Under the pieces are notes generated by a model. The model did no database searches. It was not told the origin of the DNA and saw only the letters and a program-made list of their open reading frames with translations. Below, one piece after another: positions 31,066 to 42,266 of a stretch of 64,000 nucleotides of DNA (the first letter of the stretch is position 1; each line of letters begins with the position of its first letter). A program made the translations under genes and the position numbers. The stretch lies in NCBI GenBank assembly GCA_015039465.1, contig MU130570.1:135428-199427 (forward strand), written 5' to 3'. Origin of the DNA: Phlegmacium glaucopus. Its lineage: Eukaryota; Basidiomycota; Agaricomycetes; Agaricales; Cortinariaceae.

Positions 31066-31719
31066 CAGCCTGCAGATACCAATTTCGCTCACCACTCTTT
31101 GAACCTTTCGAAAGCCATATTTTCATCAACAGGCGCAAATGACCTTGCACCGATACGGCTTGTACATGACTGGATAATGTTCAACAAACTCACATTCTCA
31201 GATTCCATACTTCTACTATTTAGGCGGGACTTTAAGCATCCGTCTCTTGTTCTTTCTTTCGTTACAGGGATTTGCGCCTTTACATAAGACTAATGTGTTT
31301 TTTCCCAATCACTTGATACTCTTCTCTTTTCTGGGGACAATATTGACAAAGTTTCATAGCACGAAAAGACCTAAGAACGGGTAAAGACGATAAAAAACTT
31401 TCTTTAGTTATCCATAGCCTTTCCTTTTTAATATCTACACAAAGCACACACCAACAGCCTTTGGATATGAACTTGAGACATCTGGAATCCTCCTATCCTC
31501 CAGAGAAAACCAAGAATGCCTCAACATCACAAACAAAACCCTGGTCGGTAAAGAACAGACAGGGGCCTTTCACGTGTATTGGCAGGGAAATTAATGATAA
31601 AATATTGCTAGGAAATAAAGCAAGAGTGGTACGATTCGCTCAAATCACATGACGTCATTCTGAAATTTAAAACTCTTACCTTGAAGTTGTGTTGCGTTGT
31701 TAACATACGCATTGAGACT
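31066..31719. promoter_or_regulatory. Upstream region of the GH5 gene
   Basis: No gene is seen. The ~650 bp are moderately AT-rich and contain no striking motif. The start codon at 31720 follows GAGACT. Confidence 0.35.
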
Positions 31720-34700
31720 ATGCCTCCAATACCCCACACCCCACCACACTCATTTCCATCCTCAAACCCCAACCTAATTCACACCATCAACTGTCAATTC
31801 GTAGACAACACGGGTCGCACTCTGCTCCTACGCGGTGTAAACTTATCTGGAGCTTCTAAGAACCCAGTTGGCCAGTTGAGTTGGAAGAAAGATGGGTTTT
31901 GGGAAGGTGTTGAAGAAGATTGCGAGAGTGACGAAGGAAGAGAAGGGAGGACGAGTCAAGCCAAGCCAAAGGGGAAGCAGAAGTTCACATTCGTTGGTCG
32001 TCCTTTGAACTTGGACGATGGAAGTGCAGACATCCATTTAGCTAGACTGAGAGGTTGGGGATTTAATGTTTTAAGGTTCCCGTTTACGTGGGAAGCTCTG
32101 GAACATGAAGGACCGTGAGTTTTATTATGTTTCTTTTCTTTCTTTCTTTTTTTGGCTTAGTTCTGACTCCGTTCGTTGCTTTAGAGGTATCTATGATTAT
32201 GAGTATATCGACTATACGATTAGAGTCCTGGCCAAGTGTAGCGATTATGGATTTAAAATATTCATGGATCCTCATCAAGATACCGTACGTCTCCCTTTAC
32301 CTTGTCCTACCCTGAAATCACTAACCCTTGTCTCTCTTTAGTGGTCCCGTTTCTCAGGCGGAGACGGCGCTCCATTCTGGACATTAGCAGCATGCGGTAT
32401 AAACCCACACAACCTAACAGCAACTCAAGCCTCTATCCTCCACAACGAATACCCAACCCCACAATCTCCCAACCCAGCCGCTCTCCCAGCCATGATATGG
32501 AGCACCAACTACGGACGTCTCCTCTCCCAAACACTCTTCACTCTCTTCTTCGCCGGTCGTTCCTACGCTCCCAAATGCATCATAGATGGCCTCAACATCC
32601 AAGATTGGCTTCAATCTCACTACATAAATGCATGCGGTGTTCTGGCAGACCGAATTTCAAAATTCGAAAACGGGAGGTTGTTAGATGATTGTGTGATTGG
32701 ATGGGATAATTTAAATGAACCGTTTGAAGGGTTTTGTGGATGGGAGGATTTGAATATGAATCCGAAGGATCAAGGATCCACTTTGAAGAAGGGAACTTTT
32801 CCTACTCCTGCTCAGAGTTTGAGATTGGGGATGGGAATGAAACAGACAGTTGAGAATTGGTCGTTTGGGAAGATGGGACCAGCTAGAGACGGAGAGGTTA
32901 CGATTGATCCTAAAGGGCTGAAGATGTGGGCTGAACCTATTAATCCCGATGGGATCAATGCGCTACAAGGAGAGTTACCTGATGGAAGACATACAAAGTG
33001 GGGATGGAAGCGAAATGTTCAAAGTTGGCCACTTGGGACCTGTATTTGGGCTTTACACGGAGTATGGGATATTGAAACTGGATATATCCTCCGACCTGAT
33101 TATTTCAAGTTCAAATACGACATTTCGTCCTCCTCTTCGTCGTCCTCGTCGCTTCAGCTGTCTCCTAACGCTATCATCCAATCCGACCCCGTGGAATTCT
33201 TAATCGACCATTGGAAACCTCATTTCATAGCGTACGCAAAACGTATCCGGCAATCCCATCCTCTAGCCATTTTATTCATCCAACCACCTGTATTCGCGCC
33301 TCCGCCACCCTTACCTGAAAGCACACTTCAAGGAAGATGCGCATATGCCCCACATTATTATGATGGGTTGACGTTGGTGACACGTCATTGGAACTGGTTC
33401 AATGCGGATGCGTTGGGGTTGATTAGAGGTAAATATGGACATGGAATGTGGAGTTCGTTGAGAGCAGTGAAGATTGGTGAAAGCACGATTAGGAAATCGT
33501 TGCAAGAACAGTTGGGATATCTGAAAGATGATGTTGGGTTGATCTCCGCTTATGCTGATCACGACGACGACAACGACGAAAATTACAGCGTCAATGAAGA
33601 CCCAAGCCCCCCTCATCCGACGCCTCACCCCAAATACCCAACCCTAATCGGCGAAATCGGTACACCTTTCGATATGGATTCTAAAAAGTCCTACGGGTAC
33701 ACTGATAAAGGCAAATACACATATGATTATACATCACAGACGAAAGCTTTGGATGCTAGTTTGAATGGCTGTGATGGAGGGAATGGGTTGAGTTGGACCG
33801 TGTGGGGATATGTACCTGACGACCATACTTGGGAGTGGGGTGATGGATGGAATATGGAGGATTTGAGTTTATGGAGTTGGGGGGATTGGAGAGAAGAGGA
33901 GAAGGATGACCAGGTCGAGGGGGAGGATGGGATGAATGGGCGTGTGGTGTTGTTAAACCAACCTGCGGAGTCGATGCCTATGGTTGTGACTTCATCATCA
34001 TCAAAGATAGTCGCTTCTTCTTCTTCTCTCAGCTTATCCTCTTCTTCAGCATCGTCTTCGTCTATTTCTGGGATACCGAGACTACGTTCTTCCGCCTCTG
34101 CCTCTGCTCCCTCGTATACTCTCCCCTCTTGCTCTGGATCTCAACTCGACCTAAAAGGATACTCTGCGAACCCTTATGATTTCCTCACAAATGGGGCTAG
34201 AGCCGTTCAAGCCTTTGCACGTCCTTGGCCTACTAAGGTAGTAGGTAAACCCGTGGATATTACGTTTGATGTTGGTCAGGGAGTGTTTAGACTTGAAGTG
34301 GAGGTTAGGAAGGGGGATGGTGTTCCGCTTGGGAGGAGTGGTGTGAGAAAGAGAGGAGGTAATGGGGAAGGAGGGAAGGAAATGGATGTGAGAGTTGTTC
34401 CTGTTGATGATAATATGTTGGATGAGGCGGTTGAGGCGAAGGAACGAAAACGAGGGGCAGAGGAACAGGAGCATCAACTAGCGACTGAGATTTATATCCC
34501 ACTTGTGCATTACGCCCATCCTAAAGTTTTGGAAGGCAGTTGGATGGCTGGAGGTGGCGGGAGGAGTAAGAACAGGTCTGATGGAGGAGATACGCAGTCC
34601 GTGCGTAGTTTAGGTGCGAAGAGACGAGGAGTACGTGATGCCGCTCCCGCTGGCAACTCGATGGCCGACTCTGCTGTCTCATCTTCATCTTCCTTACTCA

Positions 34701-35134
34701 CCACTTCAACGTCGACTTTAACTCCACCTACCGATCCCACCACTAACGCCAACATGAATCCAAAACACCACCACTCCAAGATCATAAACAAATCCATGGA
34801 CTCGACACCTGATCTAGTTGATATCCAAGTTGAAGTGAGCGGTGGGAAATGGAGTGTATGCGGTCAGACTTTGAAATGGTGGTATGACCTGCCAGTGCCT
34901 TCCTCGCGTTCCGGTTCGAATTCCGAAACCAATTTGGGAGGAAGTGAAGAAACAGAAACAGATGATGAACCTGTCAAGAAATATACGATAGAAATTAAAA
35001 GACGTGGTGGTCCTATCAAAATCAGTAGTAACGAAAGAGGCCTAGGTGATGAAGGTCTTGATCGGGAGAAGGAAAGGGAAAGAGAGTGTTGTGAGGAGTT
35101 GTGTGAAGGAGGTAGAGGGTGTTTGGTTATGTGA
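31720..35134 (+). CDS. GH5 glucosidase, glycosylceramidase/steryl-glucosidase type
   Basis: Exons 31720-32114, 32185-32284 and 32342-35134 join in frame to 1095 residues. The N-terminal half is a GH5 TIM barrel: LLLRGVNLSGASKNPVGQ near the start, GFKIFMDPHQD then WSRFSGGDGAPFWTLAACG, the acid/base glutamate in DNLNEPFEGFCGWEDLN and the nucleophile in TLIGEIGTPFDMD. These blocks match the fungal cytosolic enzymes that remove glucose from glucosylceramide or ergosteryl glucoside (the Cryptococcus EGCrP1/EGCrP2 type). No signal peptide is seen, fitting a cytosolic enzyme. Long low-complexity inserts (Ser runs, Asp/Glu runs) split the barrel and the C-terminal beta domain, making it longer than the usual ~750-850 residues. 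The protein ends GGRGCLVM*, a CaaX-like prenylation motif. Which substrate it uses cannot be told from the sequence. Confidence 0.9.
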
Positions 35135-35563
35135 GGAGAGTTTTCTATGTTATGTTTGAAGAGAGAGGGCTTTTTTTGAAGCTGGCGCTTTGATTAAGCC
35201 TTGAGTGGATAGATGGATTGGTTTTCTTTTCTCTTCAAATTTTTTGTATTTCTACCTTCAAATGGACTCATGCATCGATATCTCTACTACATCGCTACAC
35301 TTTTTTTCCTCCGTTTTCTCATCCTCATCCTCATCCTCATCCCTTTGTTATTTCGTTTGTCCCTTTGTCCGAGTTTGTTTTTGTTCTCTTTTTTTCATTG
35401 CGCGCTATACATACTATCCGGATCCGGATCCAAAATTTCATCCTTCCATATGTATCTAATTAAATTCCATGCAAATATTCTACTTTATTTTAACCCATCA
35501 ATCGTACTCGTTGATCGTTCTTCTGAAGGTCTGGGGATTACACCTTCTTGCTATAGAGCGTCA
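35135..35563. terminator. GH5 3' flank, source of a local duplication
   Basis: This T-rich downstream region has no gene. The part 35398-35545 (..CATCCTTCCATATGTAT..) recurs at about 39420-39540 and 40185-40320, so it has been copied locally. Confidence 0.4.
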
Positions 35564-35963
35564 TAAATAACCCCCATAGTAAGCGCTGGAGGAATTCATA
35601 TTGAATGACAATTTATCCTGGGTAGCACTGTGATTGTGGTGCGGATTGAATTCCAACCTGCCCGTAAAATGATCTTCTATATCATCCGTGAGGGTTGTTC
35701 CATTTTTTGTTTTGACCGTTTTGAGTGGAGGGTTTCCTCTTCGCTTTCCCTTCCTCGGTAGGCTTGATCTTTCCTTCAGCAATAGTGGTCTGTCTCCTAG
35801 TGGTTGGGCGTTGTCGTATAGGTATTGCTTTCGAACCTATGGGCGTGACACTTTCAGCAAGGGGAATTAAACCTGTCCCACTTGCGGCTGATGGGATACT
35901 CTGGAACTGACTTGATGATTGTTGGGGAGGTGAAAATTCCCTAGATATAGAATGGGGCAATTG
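35564..35963 (-). pseudogene. Open tail after the NACHT stop codon
   Basis: After the TGA at 35964-35966 the same frame stays open for about 93 codons (..LPHSISREFSPPQQSSSQF.., then a Lys/Thr-rich stretch). In another frame a basic-then-acidic segment runs on to about 35564 (..KTKNGTTLTDDIEDHF.., ending AYYGGYL). The composition, Pro/Ser/Gln-rich then basic, resembles the last coded residues. Either the gene recently gained a nonsense codon and a frameshift, or an unrecognised intron removes the stop. Confidence 0.4.
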
Positions 35964-38662
35964 TCATTGTTCCCAAGGAGCGGGAGGAGAATGCGGCTGA
36001 GCATACATGGCCATTTCGTTGGAACTGCCGGCAGTGGTGCCGGTTATTTCAGAACTTGAATGGACAGGGGGATCTAGTGACTCTGGCCCAGATGAAGGAG
36101 CGTCCGTGTTGCCCAGGTCATAATCCTTGAATAAAAATGAACTTTAGTAAGTGAATGTATTTCAGAGAGGTAAGAAAGAAAAGATGATTTATTATGAGGT
36201 TCAATAAATTTACCTTGATATATGCTTCGAATGTCAGCATTAGGCTCTGTCGGTCCACTACATCGTCTCGGAGTTGATTGGTGCGTAAGAACGTCACCAG
36301 TCGGGGCTCCCTAGGAAAACGTGAAAGGATTTCCTGCGCAATTGTTGAACAATCCTGATCTAGTCCAGAGTCAATAACGCCAACTTGAAGCCGAGGACTG
36401 TAGAAATAAGACCGGTAACTAGTTAGAGTCCTGCTCGAATTTAAATTTGAATAAAAGAACACTCACCGACTGCGCTTCTGTGCTAAATATTTGAGGAGCA
36501 TCGCAGCAAGTTCTATATATTTCGACTTATCCCTGTAATAGCTCTTAGATCGTGCTTGGTCAGTGAAAAAATCTCGCGTCATTTCTCTGAGCTCTTCGGC
36601 CCCTGCGTTACTGTAAAGGCAGTAACGCTCAGGGACTAGAGTACTTCGAAGTTCATCTAGCTGACGCTGGACGATAGGGTCAGGCTGTTTACAAATATTC
36701 GACGCAAAAATATTGGCGTTTCCAAGATAGAATAAATCAGGAGTAAGAATGGTGAGCACCGTGAGCATGCACTGGAAGGTGGGGTCTAACGGCGGTAAAA
36801 CTGAAAGCTTCTTGAGTAGGAAGTTGTCAAAGTGCGCCGTATAGCATCTACAGAGGCATCCCTCGGTGTGGGACGTACACTGCAAACAAAATACATAGGC
36901 ATTACTAAGATTTTGTGAATATAAACAGTTGCCTGACCTGCTGTTGTAGCCATCGGATGAAACTAGATATATCGTCCATGATGTCAATCCACGCAACGGT
37001 GACGCCGAGGTATTCTGATGCGATAGAAAGATATTGATCAAATCTAAAGGAGTTTAACTGGTGAAGAAGCCCCTTGGTTAAAGATGCCTTCATACATTGC
37101 GTCATCAAGTCTTTGTAAGCCATCTCAAGGTGCCGTGCTTGGATGAAACTGGGAATTGTAGTGCACGTACTCTTCAATCTGCCATCCATTTCAAGAAGAG
37201 GTGTCACATGCTGGATACAAATTTCGGCCATTCGAGCGTGGGCTTTCGAAGCGTCAATGAATAAATCACCTGAACGTGATCTGTCCAACAAAAAGTCCCC
37301 GAGTGACGCATGAAATATCTGAAGCTGATCTTCCTCCGAGTTTCTATTCGCCGACGGGACAAAGATGACAGAATGAAGGTCCGCCAATATAATCTGTAAT
37401 TCTCCAGGCTGATAGCCCAAAAAGGATTCAACAATGTAAGGGGTATATGTGCCCGCCTGGGAGAAGATCGAGTCGGCAAGGATATCCCGAAAGAGAAGAC
37501 GGAATGCGAAGACCTCGAGCACTGCTTCGATGTTTTCAGCAGACAAAAATATCAGCCGATATAGCGCATCCAGCTCAGCAAATGGAACTTGCTTTCCCGC
37601 TGTTTTCAGTCCAAATATGATATCCAATCTGTCAGTTGGACGATGCCGACGTGATTCAACAAATTTTATCACAGTTGATGCATATATGAACTGCCCAGAA
37701 GATTTACAAACTAAATTTTCTACTTCTGAGGCAGAAGGCCATGACGGGGGAAGGTGCAATGCAAGTAGATGCTTCGCCTTGATTTCCTTGAATTTTGATA
37801 TGAGAAACAGGCGGATATCCTCATCAGGTTGGTAGTGGTCGTCCAATACGAGTCGAAGTGTCATCGAATCCATCCTCTCTTGATTGAAAATACTACGGAT
37901 ATCCTGCTCCGGTCGACTGGCTACGAGAAAGATAAGGGGAACAGAAGAATGTTGAAGAGAAGATGAAAGAGTTGACAAGATGGAACAGTGAGAATTTTGA
38001 TCGTTGTTGCATTCATCCAAGCCGTCTATTATGATGAGTCTGGGATAATGTTTTAATCCCCTGCTCGAATGATTATGTTCGGTTTGTAATGTAGATAAAG
38101 GTTTCAGTATCAAAGCTTCAAATTGGGCCTCAAGAGAGCGATTGAAAATCAGAGGATCTCTCTCGATGGCCAAAGATATATGATCGACTATCTCTGGGAT
38201 CGATATCGTGAGTTGGTACGAAAGGGTTGGGATTAGAAAAGTGGCGTCGTTACGACCAGAGGCTGTTCTTGAGAAAAAGAAACTGGCGGCGAGAAGACCA
38301 GCCTTGTGACACAACTCCGCAATAGTTTGGGCGATGGCTGATTTTCCTGCCCCAGCTGGTCCGTACAACCACAAGAAAAATTCATCTCTGTCGATCGTTT
38401 TTATCCAGTCCATGATCTCTTTGATAATAATTCCTCGGGTTCCCGGATGACATTTCGGAGGGTCATATCTTTCGGAGGAGTTATGAAATGCTCCTGGAGC
38501 AACTTTTTCGTACAGACGATTGATTCCTACACAGACACATCTGCTACTTCATTGTCCATGCACGGAGATCCACTGCTAAGGCGTACCTTTACTACCAACA
38601 TTTTGTACCACTGTAAAATTTCCGCCTCTAATCAATGTGTTTTTTCCCGAAAACATTGCCAT
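35964..38662 (-). CDS. NACHT-domain protein (fungal NLR-like)
   Basis: Exons 38662-38587, 38526-36938, 36879-36467, 36397-36214 and 36125-35964 join in frame to 807 residues. The N-terminus (MFSGKNTLIRGGNFTVV, then FHNSSERYDPPKCHPGTR) is the usual lead of Agaricomycete NACHT proteins. The Walker A is YGPAGAGKSAIAQ, the Walker B RLIIIDGLDEC, and further NACHT blocks include FLVASRPEQ and FIYASTVIKF. The C-terminal half has no WD40, ankyrin or TPR repeats; it resembles the plain helical tail of this family. Such STAND ATPases are thought to act in self/non-self recognition, but the function of this short type is unknown. An upstream ATG at 38821 is possible but crosses unlikely sequence. The reading frame continues past the TGA (see the next feature). 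Confidence 0.85.
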
Positions 38663-39353
38663 CCCAGCATGAAAATTGATTGATCTATGTATGTCGTCCA
38701 GATGTTTGACAATTGCAATCTTTGGTCGCACGCAGGCCAGAGATGAGGAGCTGAAAGCTTTGACCTGAGAGAAACAGGGAATGCTTGCCGCAGTGGAGTC
38801 TCGATGACTGCGGCTCAGCACTCAAGCGCTCAGGGCTTAGGGTTTTAGCCAATTTTGGGATATGACAAGTACATAAATAAATTGATAAACTCATAAATCA
38901 AAACTTGAACTCTGCCAACCCTTTGAATCCGAGTCTTCCTCCACATCATGGAAGGACATCCATCGGCGAACCCAGATCCTTCAATTATCACACTGGGGAC
39001 GCCGGTTACCCGTGTTGGAATGGTGGATTGTACGACCCTTATTTCTACAACCCGACCTCTAATATGGATGGATTTGGGTAAGTTATTCAACCAGCAGCCA
39101 TTTCCTTTGTTCCTGTATTCCGACTTTGAATTTCCGACTTTTCCTACTATAAAACTCTTCTATTCTCACTGAAATATATCCACCCATCCCTAGACACAAG
39201 GAGGTGGCAGAATGTGAAAAGGTACTAGGTACTATCTATTTTTTTCAGGCCAGAGCGGTACCTGTGCTGACACTGATTTGCCCATTGTTAGGCCAATAAA
39301 ATCGACTTGTATTTAGATAAATTACAAGAACTAATTTTTATTTTTTCGAGTTA
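38663..39353. other. Upstream region of the NACHT gene
   Basis: No gene is supported. Open frames on both strands lack motifs. The 5' leader of the NACHT mRNA probably starts here. Confidence 0.35.
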
Positions 39354-39545
39354 CTTCTGAGGCAGAAGGCCATGACGGGGGAAGGCTCAATGCAAGTAGA
39401 TGCTTCGCCTTTGTTTCCTCGCGCTACACATACCCGGATGCAAAATTTCATCCTTCCATATGTATTTAATTAGTTCCAGGGCAGATATTCTACTTTAATT
39501 TAACCCATCAATCGTAGTCTTTGAATGTTTGGGGATTACATGGGG
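39354..39545. repeat. Chimeric duplicate of NACHT exon and GH5 3' flank
   Basis: 39354-39420 copies part of the NACHT exon (about 37725-37790, TCTGAGGCAGAAGGCCATGA..) almost exactly. It is followed directly by a copy of the GH5 3' flank (35396-35545). Two segments that lie about 2.2 kb apart in the source are fused here. Confidence 0.75.
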
Positions 39546-41100
39546 AATCTGGATCGAGTAAGTAACTCACTTGAGAATTTAAAGACACATTTTTTACCCT
39601 TTTGATTAGACCGATGACCGTCCCAGTATATAGGCGTTAGAGAGAGGCCTGACCTTGAAGCTAAATACCCACCTCCCCCCAGAGTCAGTGTACGCTTAGT
39701 CGCACTGGGTAACAACCTCACTAAATCGTGGACTCATCGTTGAATTCCTAAAGAGCCTGCAGAATTGAATCCATATGCAAATATGGCAAACACTAACAGG
39801 TTTCTCCTTCCTCACCCCTATACTAGTAGATAACCACAAAACCATACTAGTACCCCACTTTCTTATCTTGCGGGAGGCAACTGCAATGAATCACGACTTC
39901 CTTTGTAGCAACAAGTCATGGGGACTCACTCAATCGACAAGATGCTGAGTTCCGCGCTTGGGCGCTAATCTAATCGATGATCTCTAATTTGAATGAAGGA
40001 ACGACTGACTGGCTATGTAAGCTCATAACTTGCGGCCATTACGCCTAATCCAGAACAGCTGACCTTGGCTATGATCTTAAAGTTTAATAAACTGCAGGTT
40101 AAGTAGGCAAAGTGTCAAGCTAGCTGTAGCAAGCAGCGAGGTGAACGGGAGAATTGGAGAACAATTCTTTTGTACAACTTTTTCGGACAGATCCAAAATT
40201 CCATCTTTCATGTATTTAATTAATTCCGCTGCAGATATTCTACTTTATTTCAGCCTATCAATCGTAGTGGTTGATCGTTCTTTTACTCACTGAAGGTCAT
40301 TGAAGGTCGGGCGATTACACAGGGACTCGGAGTCGGGATCGGGTAAGTAACCTACTTGAGAATTTATATTTTTTACCTTTTCGATTAGACCAATGACCGT
40401 CCCAGTATAAAGGAGCTCACAGAGCCTCTGTATGGAAATATGTTTCAAGTAAAGGACACTGAAGGGCGGTACCACATGCCAGTACACAGCGTTGCCGATA
40501 ATGATTCATGAGCAACTGCTGGCTATAGCGCTAGAGGCCTAAGGCTGACCTTGAAGCTAAACACCCCCTCCCCAGAGTCAGTGTACGCTCAGTCCCACTG
40601 GGTAACAGCCTCGGCCAATCGTGGGTTCATCACAATTCCCAAGGAGGCTGCGCACTTGAATCCATATGCAAATTTGGGAAACACTACTGACAGGGTTACT
40701 CTTTCCTAGTAGATACCACGCCAGATGCACAAATAGAAAAAACCATTACCTCACTTTCTTATCTTGCATGAGGCAACTGCAATGAATTACAACCTTTGTA
40801 GTAACAAGTTCATGGGGACCTGAGGTCTGTGCTTGGGCGTCAATCTAATCGATGAACTCTAATTGAATGAAGGATTCCATTGGCTAGGTGAATTAATAAG
40901 TCGCAGCATTACACTTAATCTTAATTCCAGAACAGCTGACTCGACCTCGCGTTCGTATTGCTTTCGTTGATGATGGGCGCCTAACGATGTTCCCTTCCTT
41001 ACAACCAATCCACCCCATGTATGAACTCTTGACCCACCTTGAATGGTCCAGCGTCCTCGCGCTTTTACTTTTTCTGGCCTTTGGTTATACTAAATATCCC
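39546..41100. repeat. Direct duplications upstream of the P450-like gene, copies 1 and 2
   Basis: About 39540-40080 (copy 1) and about 40320-41097 (copy 2) align over most of their length, sharing GATTAGACCRATGACCGTCC, GAATCCATATGCAAAT, CTTTCTTATCTTGC and CCAGAACAGCTGAC. The 35398-type segment occurs again at about 40185-40320. Copy 2 extends into the first 80 bp of the P450-like gene. A third copy lies at about 41880-42350. Confidence 0.8.
41018..41100 (+). pseudogene. Duplicated 5' end of the P450-like gene
   Basis: The first 27 codons of the gene at 42267 (MYELLTHLEW..GYTKY) are repeated here with one residue change, then break off into unrelated sequence. In this copy an upstream ATG at 40987 (MFPSLQPIHP) is in frame; in the intact copy one extra C puts that ATG out of frame. 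Confidence 0.85.
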
Positions 41101-42266
41101 CACAAATGCAAGCGTATATTTCTGCCATATCACGCGTCCTTCACAATCACCCATGACGTGTTGGAAGTGCATCCATGTTGAATTCAGTCTGGTTGGTTGC
41201 AAGGAGAATTTGAGCTTGCTGGGGGCTCGCAATGAGAGCTCCTAGTGATGAGAATTAACTGTTAGTGACACAATATGTGAATTTTCTGTGGCTTACCATC
41301 TGCTGTAAGCGCCTGCGAGGGCAAAGAGTTATCAACTGATTGACTCGCCTGCAACAATTCAGCAACCGTGTTGGCCATTTTTCCTCTACAGATTAGTGCT
41401 TCGAACGAAGCTCGCTGTCTGTCCCGACCCACCCCTCCCCCCCTACCCCGGGTTCCAGGTTCAAATCCCGGTGCCCCCTTGAGTGTGAGAGGAGGGTGTT
41501 GGTTGCGTGGTGGATTGGGGATCCTGCCGTGAGCTTGAAGAGGAGGAACTGTGATCGTTTGATAATGAGTCAGTTGCGGGGGTTTTCGAACTGGTTCTGT
41601 CACTCACAATTGCACGTTGACACATTCAAGGTATCAATGAAACCGTTAGCATGGAGACAGAGATGGGAAGCCCTGTGGGAGAATGAAGGTTGGGTGTTTA
41701 AGTGGCATGAAAATGTCATTTGAAAACTCACATTTAAGGTAAGAGGGGCCCCAAAGGAACATTTGAGATGTCGAGATGTTCGAGATGCAGTACCTATTAG
41801 ATTACACACCCAGATTACATAACGTAGCACGAGAACTCGGACATGCTGTGCGAAGCAGCAGCCCTCTAGCGCAAGTCGTGGGTTCATCACAATTCCCAAG
41901 AATCCATATGCAAATCCGGCAAACATGACAGGGTTACTCTTTTCTAGTAGGTAACCACGCCAGATGCACAAATGGAAAAAAAAAAAAAAAAAAAAAAAAA
42001 CAGTACGCCACTTTCTTATCTCGCATGAGGCAACTGCAATGGCCCGGGATTACAACCTTTGTAGTAACAGGTTCATGGGAAGTTCTGCGCTCGGGCGCCG
42101 ATCTAATCGATGAACTATAATTGAATGAAGGATTCCATTAGCTAGGTGAGTTAATAAGTCGCGGCATTACGCTTCCAGAACAGCTGACTCGACCCTCGCG
42201 TTCGTATTGCTTTCGTTGATAATTGGCGCCTAACAATGTTCCCTTCCTTACAACCAATCCACCCCC
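41101..42266. repeat. Spacer plus third copy of the P450-like upstream block
   Basis: The third copy of the upstream block starts at about 41880 (GTGGGTTCATCACAATTCCC) and continues to the start codon at 42267. It is interrupted by a run of about 26 A residues at about 41975-42000. Apart from the tRNA-like fragment, nothing is recognised between 41100 and 41880. Confidence 0.75.
41448..41480 (+). other. tRNA 3'-half-like fragment
   Basis: AGGTTCAAATCCCGG followed by TGCCCCC resembles a T-arm with B box and the 3' acceptor strand of a tRNA. No matching 5' half (GGGGGCA, A box) lies upstream, so this is a fragment, perhaps part of a SINE or of a decayed tRNA gene. Confidence 0.35.

Noticed and set aside
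41262..41603. Coding frame with PGFEPGT
   Set aside because: This peptide is a known false translation of the minus strand of a tRNA T-arm; no gene is supported.
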